A stretch of 64,000 bases of DNA from Rhodocyclaceae bacterium. GTDB lineage: Bacteria; Pseudomonadota; Gammaproteobacteria; Burkholderiales; Rhodocyclaceae. The stretch is taken from assembly GCA_030824275.1 (NCBI GenBank), contig JAVBXY010000003.1:124001-188000 (forward strand), in the 5' to 3' direction. A program made the position numbers and the translations under genes. Within the stretch, counting starts at the first letter, position 1; every line of letters starts with the position of its first letter. Positions 27,607-40,116 of the stretch are shown here, piece by piece. The notes below the pieces were generated by a model. That model was not told the origin of the DNA, did no database searches, and saw only the letters and a list, made by a program, of their open reading frames with translations.

Positions 27607-28463
27607 GGCGCAGTTTCCATAGAAGCGTCCAAGGGTCTGACCAGTGAGCGCCAGAAAATGCCGGGCCAGTCGATGGCCGTCAGCACCGGGCGATGATTGA
27701 AGACGTCATAGTCCACAGCGTCTATTTTCTCAAGAATGCGCAGGCCGCCGGCGACGATGGCTCGGATTTCCAGGCCGATGCGGCCGGGCAGGTCCCAGCC
27801 CAGGGCTGCGCCGGAAAGCATCAGAGCACGGGCGCGGTCCACCTGGAAGTGCAACAGATCGCGAAAGTCGGCGCTGGCGACACGGCGAGCAATATCCCCA
27901 TCGCGAATGCTGAAACGCGCCATCTCATCCTGCGGCAGGTAAATGCGGCCGTTTTGGCCCTTGCCGGCATCGATACCCACGTCCTGCCAATGGTTGATCA
28001 GTTGCAGGGCGGAACAGATGGCGTCGGAACGGGTCAGATTCTCCGGCGAGGCCTGCTTGAACAGATGCAGCATCAGCCGGCCCACCGGATCGGCGGAACG
28101 GCGGCAGTAGTCCATCAGTTCGGCGAAGTCCGCGTAGCGGTCCTTGTGCACATCCTGGATGAAGGCATCAAGCAGGTCGCGGAAGAGTTGCAGGGGCAAG
28201 TCGTAATGGGCGATGACCGGCGACAGATTACGGAATATCGGGTGAGCGCTGGGATGACCCGCCTCGATCAGGTCGAGTTCGGCCTGATAGGCCGCCAGAC
28301 GGGCGATTCGCTCTGCCGCCGGCAGGTCGCCTTCATCGGCGAAATCGTCGGCGCTGCGGGCGAAGGCGTAAATCGCCGCCACCGGTTCGCGCAGGGCGGG
28401 AGGCAGCAGGATGGAGGCGACGGGGAAGTTCTCGTAGTGGCTCTCGTAACTGTCGGGCGGCAT
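27603..28463 (-). CDS. hpnC: hydroxysqualene synthase HpnC
   Basis: A 286-residue squalene/phytoene synthase paralogue that converts presqualene diphosphate to hydroxysqualene. I start it at MPPDSYESHYENFPVAS; the upstream part of the track ORF crosses the tRNA-Leu gene. Metal-binding motifs are ARSADDFADEGD and NHWQDVGIDAGKGQNGRIYLP. A dispersed repeat lies antisense at residues about 192-200, giving RRVASADFR before the conserved LLHFQVDRARALM. It is the first gene of hpnCDE. Confidence 0.94.
   Translation of the reverse strand: MPPDSYESHYENFPVASILLPPALREPVAAIYAFARSADDFADEGDLPAAERIARLAAYQAELDLIEAGHPSAHPIFRNLSPVIAHYDLPLQLFRDLLDAFIQDVHKDRYADFAELMDYCRRSADPVGRLMLHLFKQASPENLTRSDAICSALQLINHWQDVGIDAGKGQNGRIYLPQDEMARFSIRDGDIARRVASADFRDLLHFQVDRARALMLSGAALGWDLPGRIGLEIRAIVAGGLRILEKIDAVDYDVFNHRPVLTAIDWPGIFWRSLVRPLDASMETAP
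27863..27888 (+). repeat. dispersed 26-base repeat, copy 6 (in hpnC, antisense)
   Basis: One change from consensus at the first base, with AC at the variable positions. Antisense to the gene, read as R-R-V-A-S-A-D-F. Confidence 0.88.
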
Positions 28464-28557
28464 GGCGGCGGAGTATAGGGGAGGGCGGAAAGAAAGGAGG
28501 AAAGAAGGTAAAATCGCCGATCTACGTTTGCTGCTTCCCTTGGTGGTAACAGCATGC

Positions 28558-28642
28558 GCCCAGGTGGCGGAATTGGTAGACGCACCAGATTTAGGTTCTG
28601 GCGCCGCGAGGCGTGGGGGTTCGAGTCCCTTCCTGGGCACCA
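28558..28642 (+). tRNA. tRNA-Leu (UAG)
   Basis: An 85-base tRNA with a long variable arm. The acceptor stem GCCCAGG pairs with CCTGGGC, the CCA end is encoded, the anticodon loop TTTAGGT gives UAG, and the T-loop region reads GGTTCGAGTCC. It lies directly upstream of tig. Confidence 0.96.
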
Positions 28643-28675
28643 GGCAATATTTATTTTCATGGCGGATAAAGAGAA

Positions 28676-29998
28676 ATGACGGACAACGCAACGACGGAAG
28701 TTCAAGCAGTCACCCCCAGCGCGCTGGAGCGCCGCATCGACATGACGGTCCTGATGGCCGAGATCGACAAGGATGTCGATCAGCGCCTGAAGAAGATGTC
28801 GCGCACCGTGAAAATGGCGGGTTTCCGTCCCGGCAAGGTGCCGATGAAAATGGTGGCCCAGCAGTACGGCTACCAGGCTCGCTCCGAGGCCATTGGTGCC
28901 GCCGTCGAAAAGACCTTCGGCGAAAAGGTCCGCGAGCAGAATCTGCGCGTCGCCGGTTATCCGCGCATCGAGCCCAAGGCCGATGCGGCCGATGGCCAAC
29001 TGGCCTTTTCCGCCATATTCGAGGTCTATCCGGATATCACCCTCAGCGACATTTCCGCCCAGGTGATTGAAAAGGCCACCCTGACGGTGACCGATGCTGA
29101 AGTGGACAAGACCATCGACGTCCTGCGCAAGCAGCGCACCACCTACGCCGATGCCGGCCGCGCCTCGCAGAAGGATGATCGACTGGTGATCGATTTCGTC
29201 GGTCGCAAGGACGGCGTCGAGTTCCCCGGTGGCAAGGCCGATGATTACACCGTGATGGTCGGCGGCGGCATGATGCTGCCGGACTTCGAAGCCCAGCTTG
29301 AAGGCGCCAAGGCCGGCGAGACCAAGAGCTTCGAGGTCAAGTTCCCCGAGGACTACCAGGCCAAGGATCTGGCCGGCAGCACCGTGCAGTTTGAAATGAC
29401 GGTGAAGAAGGTCGAAGCCCCCAAGCTGCCCGAAGTCGATGCCGAGTTCGCCAAGCAACTGGGTGTGGCCGATGGCGACACGACCAAGATGCGCACTGAA
29501 GTGCGCACGAATCTGGAGCGTGAAGTGAAGAAGCGTCTTCATGCCCGCGTCAAGGAACAGGTCATGGAAGCCCTGCTGGCCGTGAATCCGATCGAGGTGC
29601 CGAAGTCCCTGATCGAGATGGAGTCGCAGCAGATGGCCGAAGCCGCCCGGCGTGACATGGAGTCCCGCGGCATGGATGTCAAGAATCTGCCCTTCGACCC
29701 GTCCTGGTTCGGCGAGCAGGCCATCCGTCGTGTGAAGCTTGGCCTGCTTCTTGCTGAGCTGGTGAAGAGTAAAGAACTTCATGCCAAGGCCGAACAAGTG
29801 CGCGCCATCATTGACGAATTCGCCGAGACCTTCGAAGACCCCAAGGAAGTGGTCCGCTGGTACTACTCGCAGCCCCAGCGCCTGGCGGAAGCCGAGGCTC
29901 TGGCCTTGGAAAACAACGTGGTGGAATGGGTGCTCGGCACTGCCAAGGTCAGCGACAAGCCGATCGCATTTGACGAGCTGATGGCTAACGCGGCATGA
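28676..29998 (+). CDS. tig: trigger factor
   Basis: A 440-residue ribosome-associated chaperone and prolyl isomerase. The N-terminal ribosome-binding domain carries the signature GFRPGKVP, the FKBP-type domain lies at about 155-240 ([19 protein letters not shown]), and a long helical C-terminal domain follows. Its length is normal. It opens the tig-clpP-clpX-lon cluster, and its stop overlaps the first possible clpP ATG. Confidence 0.97.
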   Translation: MTDNATTEVQAVTPSALERRIDMTVLMAEIDKDVDQRLKKMSRTVKMAGFRPGKVPMKMVAQQYGYQARSEAIGAAVEKTFGEKVREQNLRVAGYPRIEPKADAADGQLAFSAIFEVYPDITLSDISAQVIEKATLTVTDAEVDKTIDVLRKQRTTYADAGRASQKDDRLVIDFVGRKDGVEFPGGKADDYTVMVGGGMMLPDFEAQLEGAKAGETKSFEVKFPEDYQAKDLAGSTVQFEMTVKKVEAPKLPEVDAEFAKQLGVADGDTTKMRTEVRTNLEREVKKRLHARVKEQVMEALLAVNPIEVPKSLIEMESQQMAEAARRDMESRGMDVKNLPFDPSWFGEQAIRRVKLGLLLAELVKSKELHAKAEQVRAIIDEFAETFEDPKEVVRWYYSQPQRLAEAEALALENNVVEWVLGTAKVSDKPIAFDELMANAA

Positions 29999-30015
29999 TC
30001 TTTCCGGAGATGTCC

Positions 30016-30669
30016 ATGTACGGTTCACGACAAAACATGATGCAAAACGGTGCGCTCGATACACAGGGCCTCGGCATGGTGCCCATGGTCATCGAGACCA
30101 GCGGTCGCGGCGAGCGGGCCTATGACATCTACTCGCGCCTGCTGCGCGAGCGGGTGATTTTTCTCGTTGGTCCAGTCAATGACATGACGGCCAATCTGGT
30201 CGTCGCCCAGTTGCTGTTCCTCGAATCGGAAAACCCTGACAAGGACATCTTCTTCTACATCAACTCGCCGGGTGGTTCGGTGACGGCCGGTATGGCCATC
30301 TACGACACCATGCAGTTCATCAAGCCGCATGTGTCGACGCTGTGCATCGGCCAGGCGGCCAGCATGGGTGCCTTCCTGCTGGCGGCGGGTGAGAAGGGCA
30401 AGCGTTTCGCCCTGCCGAATTCCCGCGTGATGATCCATCAGCCCCTGGGCGGTTTCCAGGGCCAGGCGTCCGATATCGAGATTCACGCCCGGGAAATCCT
30501 GTTTCTCAAGCAAAAGCTCAACAACATGCTGGCGCAACATACCGGTCAGTCGCTGGAACGCATCGAGCGCGATACCGACCGGGATAACTTCCTGTCGGCC
30601 GATGCAGCAGTGGAATACGGTCTTGTGGACAAGGTGCTCAAGAGCCGTGCCGAGGCCGTCGAAGGCTGA
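30016..30669 (+). CDS. clpP: ATP-dependent Clp protease proteolytic subunit
   Basis: A serine peptidase that forms the double-heptamer chamber used by ClpX and ClpA. The catalytic triad is visible: Ser in [14 protein letters not shown], His in [10 protein letters not shown], Asp in [10 protein letters not shown] place the start at 30016 ([10 protein letters not shown]) because GGAG lies 6 bases before it; ATGs at 29995 and 30010 are in frame but poorly placed. The short leader before [22 protein letters not shown] should be removed by self-processing. Order and partners (tig, clpX, lon) are the usual ones. Confidence 0.95.
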   Translation: MYGSRQNMMQNGALDTQGLGMVPMVIETSGRGERAYDIYSRLLRERVIFLVGPVNDMTANLVVAQLLFLESENPDKDIFFYINSPGGSVTAGMAIYDTMQFIKPHVSTLCIGQAASMGAFLLAAGEKGKRFALPNSRVMIHQPLGGFQGQASDIEIHAREILFLKQKLNNMLAQHTGQSLERIERDTDRDNFLSADAAVEYGLVDKVLKSRAEAVEG

Positions 30670-30709
30670 TCGCGCAAACTAATCGGACGCAAACGGGGAA
30701 GGAACAATC

Positions 30710-31975
30710 GTGGAAAAGAAAACGAGTGGCGGCGACAAGTTGTTGTACTGCTCCTTCTGCGGCAAGAGTCAGCATGAAGTCAAAAAGCTGATTGCCGGCC
30801 CTTCCGTATTTGTCTGCGATGAATGTATTGAGCTCTGCAACGACATCATCCGTGACGAGATCGCCGCCGAGCCTGATGGCAAGCCTGCCAGCGAGTTGCC
30901 GGCGCCGAAGGAAATTCGCGGTCACCTTGATCATTATGTGATCGGCCAGGACCCGGCGAAGAAGATTCTCGCCGTCGCCGTGTACAACCACTACAAGCGC
31001 ATTCGCCACAAAGAGAAGGGCAGCGACGGCGTCGAGTTGGCCAAGAGCAACATCCTGCTCATCGGCCCTACTGGCTCGGGCAAGACCCTGCTGGCGCAGA
31101 CGCTGGCGCGCATGCTCAATGTGCCCTTCGTGATGGCCGATGCGACGACGTTGACCGAAGCCGGCTATGTCGGTGAGGACGTCGAGAACATCATCCAGAA
31201 GTTGCTCCAGAAGTGCGATCACGATGTCGAAAAGGCACAGCAGGGGATCGTTTACATCGATGAAATCGACAAGATTTCGCGCAAGTCCGATAACCCGTCG
31301 ATCACCCGCGACGTCTCCGGCGAGGGCGTGCAGCAAGCCCTGCTGAAGCTCATCGAAGGTACGGTGGCGAGCATTCCGCCGCAAGGCGGGCGCAAGCATC
31401 CGAATCAGGATTTCATCCAGATCGACACCACCAATATCCTGTTCATCTGCGGTGGTGCTTTCGACGGACTGGAAAAGGTCATCCGCAACCGCTCCGAAAA
31501 GGGTGGCATCGGTTTCGGTGCCGAGGTGAAGAGCCGCGATGTGGCGACTGCCGCTGAGACCTTCAAGGATGTCGAACCGGAAGACCTGATCAAGTTCGGC
31601 CTGATCCCGGAACTGATCGGCCGCCTGCCGGTGATCGCCACGCTTCAGGAACTCGACGAAGAAGCCCTGGTCGAAATCCTCATCGAGCCGAAGAATGCGC
31701 TGGTCAAGCAGTACCAGAAGCTTTTCGGCATGGAAGGCGTGGAACTCGAAGTCCGTCCCTCCGCCCTTCAGGCCATCGCCCGCAAGGCCTTGAAACGCAA
31801 GACCGGTGCCCGTGGTCTGCGCTCCATCCTTGAAGGCGTACTGCTCGATACCATGTACGAGTTGCCGACCATGGAGAGCGTGAGCAAGGTGGTGATTGAC
31901 GAGAACACCATTGAAAGCGGTGCCCAACCCTTGCTGATCTACGCCGATCAGCCCAAGGTTTCCGGTTCGAACTAA
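30710..31975 (+). CDS. clpX: ATP-dependent Clp protease ATP-binding subunit ClpX
   Basis: A 421-residue AAA+ unfoldase. The N-terminal zinc-binding domain is C4 type ([14 protein letters not shown] and VCDECIELC). Walker A is [12 protein letters not shown] near residue 120, Walker B is VYIDEIDKI, and the GFGAEV loop that contacts ClpP is present as IGFGAEVKS. The start codon is GTG at 30710 with GGGAAGGA upstream. It delivers substrates to ClpP encoded just before. Confidence 0.97.
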   Translation: MEKKTSGGDKLLYCSFCGKSQHEVKKLIAGPSVFVCDECIELCNDIIRDEIAAEPDGKPASELPAPKEIRGHLDHYVIGQDPAKKILAVAVYNHYKRIRHKEKGSDGVELAKSNILLIGPTGSGKTLLAQTLARMLNVPFVMADATTLTEAGYVGEDVENIIQKLLQKCDHDVEKAQQGIVYIDEIDKISRKSDNPSITRDVSGEGVQQALLKLIEGTVASIPPQGGRKHPNQDFIQIDTTNILFICGGAFDGLEKVIRNRSEKGGIGFGAEVKSRDVATAAETFKDVEPEDLIKFGLIPELIGRLPVIATLQELDEEALVEILIEPKNALVKQYQKLFGMEGVELEVRPSALQAIARKALKRKTGARGLRSILEGVLLDTMYELPTMESVSKVVIDENTIESGAQPLLIYADQPKVSGSN

Positions 31976-31986
31976 ATGCGCTCCGG

Positions 31987-32054
31987 GCGCGGCCTGCAAA
32001 AGCGGCCGCGCAGTCTTGAATACCGGTCGTGTCGCCCCCACCTGGACGACACGA
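31987..32054 (+). other. two stem-loops in the lon leader
   Basis: An 8-base-pair hairpin (GCGCGGCC/GGCCGCGC, 31987-32011) and an 8-base-pair hairpin (TCGTGTCG/CGACACGA, 32027-32054) fill the 98-base clpX-lon gap. Neither has a U-run, so they look like leader or processing structures and not terminators. No sigma-32-like promoter was found here. Confidence 0.45.
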
Positions 32055-32073
32055 CCCTCAACCGAAGGACACG

Positions 32074-34488
<2,415 letters not shown>

Positions 34489-34511
34489 TTACCGATGAAC
34501 TGGTAGAATTG

Positions 34512-34538
34512 CGGTTGCTGCATTTGTAGCAGCAACCG
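34512..34538 (+). terminator. stem-loop between lon and tRNA-Val, possible terminator
   Basis: A perfect 10-base-pair stem (CGGTTGCTGC/GCAGCAACCG) with a 7-base loop, 23 bases after the lon stop. Only two U residues follow, so termination may be weak or factor-assisted. Confidence 0.45.
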
Positions 34539-34544
34539 TTCATC

Positions 34545-34620
34545 GGGTGCTTAGCTCAGTTGGTAGAGCGTCGCCCTTACAAGGCGAATGTCGGCGGTTC
34601 GACCCCGTCAGCACCCACCA
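34545..34620 (+). tRNA. tRNA-Val (UAC)
   Basis: A 76-base tRNA. The acceptor stem GGGTGCT pairs with AGCACCC, CCA is encoded, and the anticodon stem-loop CGCCCTTACAAGGCG gives UAC. It lies between lon and ppiD. Confidence 0.96.
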
Positions 34621-34682
34621 AGAAAACCGACGAACAAAGGCGAACACTGGTTCGCCTTTGTCGCATTCAGGGCTTTCATCAC

Positions 34683-36587
34683 ATGTTCGATTTGGTTCGC
34701 AACAACAAAAAGATTGTTCAGGGCTTTCTGGTCCTGATCACCCTTCCTTTTGCGTTTTGGGGCGTCGATTCCTATGTACGCAATGCCGATGTTGATAGTG
34801 CAGCAGCGACTGTCGGCGGCAGCAAGATTTCGGAACAGGAATTGCAAACTGCGATGCGCGAGCAGCAAGAGCGTTTGCGCGCCCAGCTTGGCGGGCGCGT
34901 TGATCCGGCCATGTTTCAGTCGCCGCAGATGCGTCGTGCTGTTCTCGAGAGCCTGGTCAATCAACGCTTGATGGTGCAGCAGGCGCAAAAAAGTCATCTG
35001 GCCGTCAGCGATGCCGATCTGGCCCGTTTTATCTCGGGTGTGCCGGCTTTGCAGGAAAACGGTAAGTTTTCCAAGGAACGATATGACGCACTGGTGACGG
35101 CCCAGGGCATGAGCAAGGAGATGTTCGAAGCCCGTCTCCGCCAGGACCTGGCCATGCAACAGCAATTGTCGCCGGTTGCCGAGGCCGGTATCGTCGGCCA
35201 GGCGTCCGCCCAGCGCTGGCTTGCCGCGCAACTCGAACAGCGTGAAGTCGCCGAACTGCGCCTGACGCCCGACAGCTATTCGGATCAGGTGAAGCTCGCT
35301 GCCGATGCCGTGCAGAAATACTACGATGCCAACCGCAAGCTGTTTGAACTTCCCGAGCAGTTGCGCGCCGAATTCATTGTGCTCAATCAGGAAAGCCTGT
35401 CCGGACAGTTCTCGGTCACGGATGAGGAGATCAAGGCTCGCTATCAAGCCAAGGCGGATCGTTACAAGGTGGGCGAGATGCGTCGCGCCAGCCATATCCT
35501 GATTAAGGCCGCCAAGGATGCACCGGATGCCGAAGTAAAAGCAGCCCGTGCAAAGGTCGACGATCTGTTGGCCCTGGCAAAGAAGAATCCGGCGGAGTTT
35601 GCCAAGCTGGCAAAGCAGTCATCGCAGGACCCGGGTTCAGCGGGAAAAGGCGGCGACCTGGACTGGTTCGGTCGCGGCATGATGGTCAAGCCTTTTGAAG
35701 ACGCGGCGTTTGCACTGAAGGACGGCCAGCTGTCCGAAGTGGTCCGTTCGGACTTCGGGTTCCATGTCATCCGCCTGACGGGGGTGCGTGCCGAGCGCGC
35801 CAAGCCGTTGGAGGACGTGAAGGCGGAAATTGTTGCAGAGTTGAAGAACGAGTCCGCGACCAAGAAGTACGCTGAAGCAGCGGAAGCTTTTGGCAATACC
35901 GTGTATGAGCAGGCCGACAGCCTGAAGCCGGCGGCGGAAAAGTGGAAGTTGCCGGTGCGCCAGAGCGGCTGGCTGGCGAAAGGTGGCAAGTTGCCGCCGC
36001 CCTTCGATAATGCCAAGCTTGCGACGGCATTGTTCAGTGATGATGGGCTGAAGAACCGACGCAACACCGAAGCGGTTGAAGTGGCACCCGGCACTTTGGT
36101 TTCCGCCCGTGTGCTGGAACACAAGCCGGCTGCCTTGCAAAGCCTGGAGTCGGTCAAGGCTGATATCGAGAAGCTTCTGGTTCGCGAGGAGGCGCTCAAG
36201 CTGGCGGTAAAGGATGGCGAAGAGAAGCTGGCCCGCCTTACCAAAGGGGATGCAGTGGATGCGAAGTGGTCGCCGGTGCGTAGCCTTAGCCGCATGACCG
36301 CCCAGGGCATGGCGCCCGACGCCGTGCGTGCGATCTTCAAGGCCGATGCAGCGAAGCTGCCGGCCCATGCCGGTATTGCCCTGCCAGGTAACGGCTATGC
36401 CTTGTATCGGATAAGTGCAGTCAAGGCCGGCGACGCTGCAAAGGATGATGCACGCTCGAACTTCGCGGCGCAGCAGTATGCCCGCGTGATTGCCGAGGAG
36501 GAGTTTTCGGCCTGGATGACGATGCTGAAGGACAAGTATCCGGTGGAAATCAGAAAGGCCGCACTGGAGACCAAGGAGCAGCGCTGA
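34683..36587 (+). CDS. ppiD: peptidyl-prolyl isomerase PpiD (SurA_N + parvulin)
   Basis: A 634-residue inner-membrane chaperone. The track ORF starts inside the tRNA; the real start is MFDLVRNNKKIVQGFL at 34683. One membrane helix (about 11-30) anchors a periplasmic body with a SurA-like N-terminal domain (about 40-190), a parvulin domain at about 264-360 (MRRASHILIKAA and GDLDWFGRGMMVKPFE) and a second helical half. PpiD helps outer-membrane and periplasmic proteins fold as they leave the Sec channel. A bidirectional terminator follows. Confidence 0.95.
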   Translation: MFDLVRNNKKIVQGFLVLITLPFAFWGVDSYVRNADVDSAAATVGGSKISEQELQTAMREQQERLRAQLGGRVDPAMFQSPQMRRAVLESLVNQRLMVQQAQKSHLAVSDADLARFISGVPALQENGKFSKERYDALVTAQGMSKEMFEARLRQDLAMQQQLSPVAEAGIVGQASAQRWLAAQLEQREVAELRLTPDSYSDQVKLAADAVQKYYDANRKLFELPEQLRAEFIVLNQESLSGQFSVTDEEIKARYQAKADRYKVGEMRRASHILIKAAKDAPDAEVKAARAKVDDLLALAKKNPAEFAKLAKQSSQDPGSAGKGGDLDWFGRGMMVKPFEDAAFALKDGQLSEVVRSDFGFHVIRLTGVRAERAKPLEDVKAEIVAELKNESATKKYAEAAEAFGNTVYEQADSLKPAAEKWKLPVRQSGWLAKGGKLPPPFDNAKLATALFSDDGLKNRRNTEAVEVAPGTLVSARVLEHKPAALQSLESVKADIEKLLVREEALKLAVKDGEEKLARLTKGDAVDAKWSPVRSLSRMTAQGMAPDAVRAIFKADAAKLPAHAGIALPGNGYALYRISAVKAGDAAKDDARSNFAAQQYARVIAEEEFSAWMTMLKDKYPVEIRKAALETKEQR

Positions 36588-36602
36588 TCCTTGGGAGTCG
36601 GC

Positions 36603-36634
36603 AATAAAAAACCCGCTTCGGCGGGTTTTTTATT
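36603..36634. terminator. bidirectional terminator between ppiD and fabI
   Basis: A perfect 14-base-pair stem with a TTCG tetraloop; the AAAAAA and TTTTTT flanks make it work on both strands. It separates convergent ppiD and fabI. Confidence 0.92.
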
Positions 36635-36654
36635 GGGTAAAAAAAGAAGAGCTA

Positions 36655-37455
36655 TTACGCTGGCAATGGATCGGCGTTACCAAGGGCGGTGCTGTTCATG
36701 CCGCCATCGACGAACATCACTTCACCAGTCACACCACTGGCCAGATCGGAGAGCAGGAAGGCGGCGGCATTGCCAACTTCCTCGATCGTGACATTGCGAC
36801 GCAGCGGAGCATGGTGGGCGTTGTAGGAGAGGAGCTTGCCGAAGCTGCCGATGCCGGAAGCCGCCAGGGTTTTGATCGGGCCGGCGGACAGGGCGTTGGC
36901 GCGAATTCCTTGCGGGCCAAGACAGAACGCCAGGTAGCGCGTTGCGGCTTCGAGGCTGGCCTTGGCCAAGCCCATGGTGTTGTAGTTGGGCATGGTCCGC
37001 GTGGAGCCGAGATAGGTCAGGGCCAGCACCGAAGCATTGTTGCCCTTCAGCAGCAGCGGGCGGGCAGCCTTGGCCAGCGCAGGGAAGCTGTAGGACGAAA
37101 CATCGTGGGCAATGCGGAAAGATTCGCGGGTGATGCCGTCGAGAAAGTCTCCTTCGATGGCCTCGGAGGGAGCGAAGGCAACCGAGTGTACGAGACCATC
37201 AAGGCCTTCCCAGTGCGTGCCGAGTTCGGCGAAAAGGGCATCGATCTGCGTGTCTTCGGCCACGTCGCAGGCGAAGGTCAGTGTCGAACCGAACTCTTCG
37301 GCGAACTTGTTGATGCGATCCTTGAAACGTTCGTTCTGGTAGGTGAAAGCCAGTTGCGCACCTTCACGGTGGCAGGCTTTGGCGATGCCGTAGGCAATCG
37401 ACCGGTTGGAGATAAGACCGGTGATCAGGATGCGTTTGCCGGCAAGAAATCCCAT
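36655..37455 (-). CDS. fabI: enoyl-[acyl-carrier-protein] reductase (NADH) FabI
   Basis: A 266-residue short-chain reductase that carries out the last step of each fatty-acid elongation cycle. It has the FabI-type cofactor motif [15 protein letters not shown] and the active-site arrangement [21 protein letters not shown], with the YxxxxxxK catalytic pair. The motif agrees with the triclosan-sensitive FabI class. It stands alone between a bidirectional terminator and bpt. Confidence 0.96.
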   Translation of the reverse strand: MGFLAGKRILITGLISNRSIAYGIAKACHREGAQLAFTYQNERFKDRINKFAEEFGSTLTFACDVAEDTQIDALFAELGTHWEGLDGLVHSVAFAPSEAIEGDFLDGITRESFRIAHDVSSYSFPALAKAARPLLLKGNNASVLALTYLGSTRTMPNYNTMGLAKASLEAATRYLAFCLGPQGIRANALSAGPIKTLAASGIGSFGKLLSYNAHHAPLRRNVTIEEVGNAAAFLLSDLASGVTGEVMFVDGGMNSTALGNADPLPA

Positions 37456-37511
37456 CGCTATTCCTCAGTTGAATCGAGCAGCGGATTATAGCGGATAGGG
37501 CAAACGCGCCG

Positions 37512-38273
37512 TCATGGATATGGCGGTGGCGCATCCGTTTCCGCTGCATTTGACACGGCTTGCCATTGGCCGTGACGCAAGGCTTGCAGCGGATGGAAGC
37601 GGGCCTTGTAGGCCATCTTGCGGCTGTCCCTGATCCAGTAGCCAAGGTAGAGCCAGGGCAACTCGGCATGCTGGCACTGGGCAATCTGCCAGAGGATGGC
37701 GAAGGTGCCATAGCTGGCGCCGGGCACGTCCGGGTCATAGAAGGTGTAGACCGAGGAAAGACCGTCGGCCAAAACATCGATGATGCTGACGATGCGCAGT
37801 ACGCCGTTCTCGCGGAATTCGACGAGGCGGCTATCGACATGGGTTTGCAGCAGAAAGTGGCCGTACTGGTCGCGGCTGTCCTGGTCCATGCCGCCGCCGG
37901 AATGGCGCGCTGCCTGGTAGCGCTGGTAGAGCTGGTAGTGCTCTTCGCGAAAAGTGAGGCCACATTCGCGCACGACGAGATCGGCATGCTTTGCCAGCGC
38001 GCGCTTCTGGCTGCGGTTGGGGGCGAACTCATTGACCGCAAGGCGCACCGGCTGACATTCGCGGCAGGCATCGCAATAGGGGCGGTAGGTGAACACGCCG
38101 CTACGGCGAAAGCCGGTGCGCACGAGTTCACTGTAGGTGGCGGCGTCAATCAGGTGGGTTGGCGTTGCCACCTGCGAGCGGGCGACGCGACCTGGCAGGT
38201 AGGAGCAGCCATATGGCGCTGTGGCGTAGAACTGAAGCAGCGGGAAGGGCGGCAGGTCGCGCAGGTGGGTCAT
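37512..38273 (-). CDS. bpt: aspartate/glutamate leucyltransferase Bpt
   Basis: A 253-residue transferase that adds Leu from Leu-tRNA to N-terminal Asp or Glu, making those proteins ClpS/ClpAP substrates. I start it at [16 protein letters not shown]. The N-terminal Cys-rich core is [16 protein letters not shown], and the C-terminal acyltransferase fold has [17 protein letters not shown] and [16 protein letters not shown]. It lies 10 bases after aat, so both N-degron transferases form one operon. Confidence 0.94.
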   Translation of the reverse strand: MTHLRDLPPFPLLQFYATAPYGCSYLPGRVARSQVATPTHLIDAATYSELVRTGFRRSGVFTYRPYCDACRECQPVRLAVNEFAPNRSQKRALAKHADLVVRECGLTFREEHYQLYQRYQAARHSGGGMDQDSRDQYGHFLLQTHVDSRLVEFRENGVLRIVSIIDVLADGLSSVYTFYDPDVPGASYGTFAILWQIAQCQHAELPWLYLGYWIRDSRKMAYKARFHPLQALRHGQWQAVSNAAETDAPPPYP

Positions 38274-38283
38274 TGCCGCTCCG

Positions 38284-38997
38284 TCATGATTGCCTGAAAT
38301 GGCCGTTGATGGCATCTGCTGGCCAGCGGACAGGCGCATCGCCATGTGGACACAGGATTTCCAGTCGCGCCAGAAAGTCACGACGGGGAATCGGCCGGGC
38401 GCCGAGGGAGGCGAGGTGTGCGGTTTCCATCTGGCAGTCGATTATGCCGAATCCGCGGCCTTCGAGGTGGGCGCAAAGATGGGCGAGGGCAATTTTCGAC
38501 GCATCGCGAGCATGGGCGAACATGGATTCGCCGTAGAAAGCCTGGCCGATGGCGATGCCGTAGAGGCCGCCGACGAGGCGATCATCGATCCAGGTTTCGA
38601 CGCTGTGGGCGTGGCCCGCGCGATGTAGTTCCGCATAGGCGGCCTGCATTTCCGGGATGATCCAGGTGCCGGATTGGCCTTCGCGCGGCGTGCTGGCGCA
38701 GGCGTGGACGACAGCTTCAAACGCCGTATCCAGCCGGACTTCATAATGGGCGTTGCGCAGGGTTTTCAGCAGCGAGCGGGAGAGTTTGATCTCGGTGGGA
38801 AACAACACCATGCGTGGGTCGGGGCTCCACCAGAGGATGGGTTCGCCTGCGGAATACCAGGGGAAGATTCCTAGTCGGTAGGCGGCGAGCAGCCTTGCGG
38901 GAGTCAGATCGCCGCCGGCGGCGAGCAGTCCGTTGGGCTCGGTCAGGGCCGCATGGACCGGCGGAAAGATCGGTTCGGCGGGCAGCCAGGGAATCAT
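38284..38997 (-). CDS. aat: leucyl/phenylalanyl-tRNA-protein transferase Aat
   Basis: A 237-residue transferase that adds Leu or Phe to N-terminal Lys or Arg. Family motifs are [56 protein letters not shown] and IIDCQ. It is the first gene of the aat-bpt pair and overlaps the end of the iron ABC ATPase gene by 4 bases (ATGA), so it may be cotranscribed with it. Confidence 0.96.
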   Translation of the reverse strand: MIPWLPAEPIFPPVHAALTEPNGLLAAGGDLTPARLLAAYRLGIFPWYSAGEPILWWSPDPRMVLFPTEIKLSRSLLKTLRNAHYEVRLDTAFEAVVHACASTPREGQSGTWIIPEMQAAYAELHRAGHAHSVETWIDDRLVGGLYGIAIGQAFYGESMFAHARDASKIALAHLCAHLEGRGFGIIDCQMETAHLASLGARPIPRRDFLARLEILCPHGDAPVRWPADAINGHFRQS

Positions 38998-40061
38998 TCG
39001 CCTTGGCGGAATCCCACCACGTGATCGACGTCGAGGCGGATACCGATCTTTTCGCCGATGGCATGGTTGTGGTGCGAGGGCACCATGGACAGGACTTCGG
39101 CACCCGAGGGCAGACGTAGCGTATAGAGAAACTCGGCACCGCGGAAAGACTTGGCGACGACCTCGGCCTGCACGTCACTGGTGTCGTCATGGATGATGTC
39201 GTCGGGACGCAGCAGCACATCAAGGCGGCAACTGCGCTGGCAGTCGCTGCAACTCGATCCACATTCCATCGGCACGTCGGAATCGAGCAGGCCCAGTTCC
39301 ACCTTCACCGCTTGGCGCGTGATGACCTCGCCAGGCAGGAATACACCCTGACCGACGAAGTCGGCGACATGGCGCGTGGCCGGGCGGTGATAGAGGTTAT
39401 AGGGCGTGTCCCACTGCTCGATGCGCCCTTCGCGCATGATGCCGACGACATCGGCGACGGCGAAGGCTTCATGCTGGTCGTGGGTGACGAGGATCGCCGC
39501 CATGCCGGCTTGCTTCAGAATGTCGCGGACTTCCAGCGACAGGCGTTCGCGCAGTTCGACGTCGAGGTTGGAGAAGGGCTCGTCAAGCAATAGCAGATGC
39601 GGCGCCGGCGCCAGTGCGCGGGCCAGGGCGATGCGCTGCTGCTGGCCGCCGGACAGCTCATGCGGGTAGCGCTCGCCACGACCTGCAAGGCCGATGAGCT
39701 CAAGCATTTCGTCGACGCGTTGCCGTCTCGCCAGCGCCGACTTTTCACGCAGGCCGAAGCCGATGTTGTCGGCAATCGACAGATGCGGAAAGAGTGCGTA
39801 GTCCTGGAACACCATGCCGATGTGGCGTGCCTCGGGCGGAGTCTGCGTCTTTGCGTCGGCGACTGTCACACCATTGAGGCGAATGCTGCCGGCAGATGGC
39901 GTTTCGAAGCCGGCGATAAGACGCAGCATGGTGGTCTTGCCGCAGCCGGAGGAGCCCAGCAGGCAAGCGATCTCGCCCTTGGCCAGCGTGAATGACAACT
40001 CGCGGACCACGGGTTGCTTGCCGTAGGCATGGCTGACGCGGTCGACCTCGAGAATGGGCAT
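38994..40061 (-). CDS. fbpC: ferric iron ABC transporter ATP-binding protein (FbpC-like)
   Basis: A 355-residue ATPase of the iron(III)/CUT1-like branch. I start it at [14 protein letters not shown]. Walker A is [11 protein letters not shown], the signature is [16 protein letters not shown], Walker B is [12 protein letters not shown], followed by the regulatory TOBE-like domain. That domain contains an unusual four-Cys cluster, [12 protein letters not shown], near residues 275-290, which could bind a metal or iron-sulfur cluster. The dispersed repeat gives KSALARRQ at residues 105-114, in the helical domain. The permease is divergent and the binding protein lies 2 kb away. Confidence 0.9.
   Translation of the reverse strand: MPILEVDRVSHAYGKQPVVRELSFTLAKGEIACLLGSSGCGKTTMLRLIAGFETPSAGSIRLNGVTVADAKTQTPPEARHIGMVFQDYALFPHLSIADNIGFGLREKSALARRQRVDEMLELIGLAGRGERYPHELSGGQQQRIALARALAPAPHLLLLDEPFSNLDVELRERLSLEVRDILKQAGMAAILVTHDQHEAFAVADVVGIMREGRIEQWDTPYNLYHRPATRHVADFVGQGVFLPGEVITRQAVKVELGLLDSDVPMECGSSCSDCQRSCRLDVLLRPDDIIHDDTSDVQAEVVAKSFRGAEFLYTLRLPSGAEVLSMVPSHHNHAIGEKIGIRLDVDHVVGFRQGE
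39720..39745 (-). repeat. dispersed 26-base repeat, copy 7 (in fbpC)
   Basis: One change from consensus near the end (GGCAA for GGCGA), with AG at the variable positions. Same strand as the gene but in a shifted frame, giving K-S-A-L-A-R-R-Q. Confidence 0.88.
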
Positions 40062-40101
40062 GGGAGCAGCGAAATTGGCGGTATCGAGAATTGGTCTCAA
40101 T

Positions 40102-40107
40102 TATAAT
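40102..40107 (+). promoter_or_regulatory. -10 element (TATAAT) before the iron permease gene
   Basis: A consensus TATAAT in the 55-base gap between the divergent iron ABC genes. Its end is only 9 bases from the GTG start, so the mRNA would be nearly leaderless. No well-spaced -35 was found. Confidence 0.5.
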
Positions 40108-40116
40108 CCCGCTGCC

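Noticed and set aside
28335-28360. TCGTCGGCGCTGCGGGCGAAGG in hpnC resembles the repeat
   Set aside because: It encodes the conserved Asp-rich SADDFADE active-site motif of the enzyme family; the match is due to codon use.
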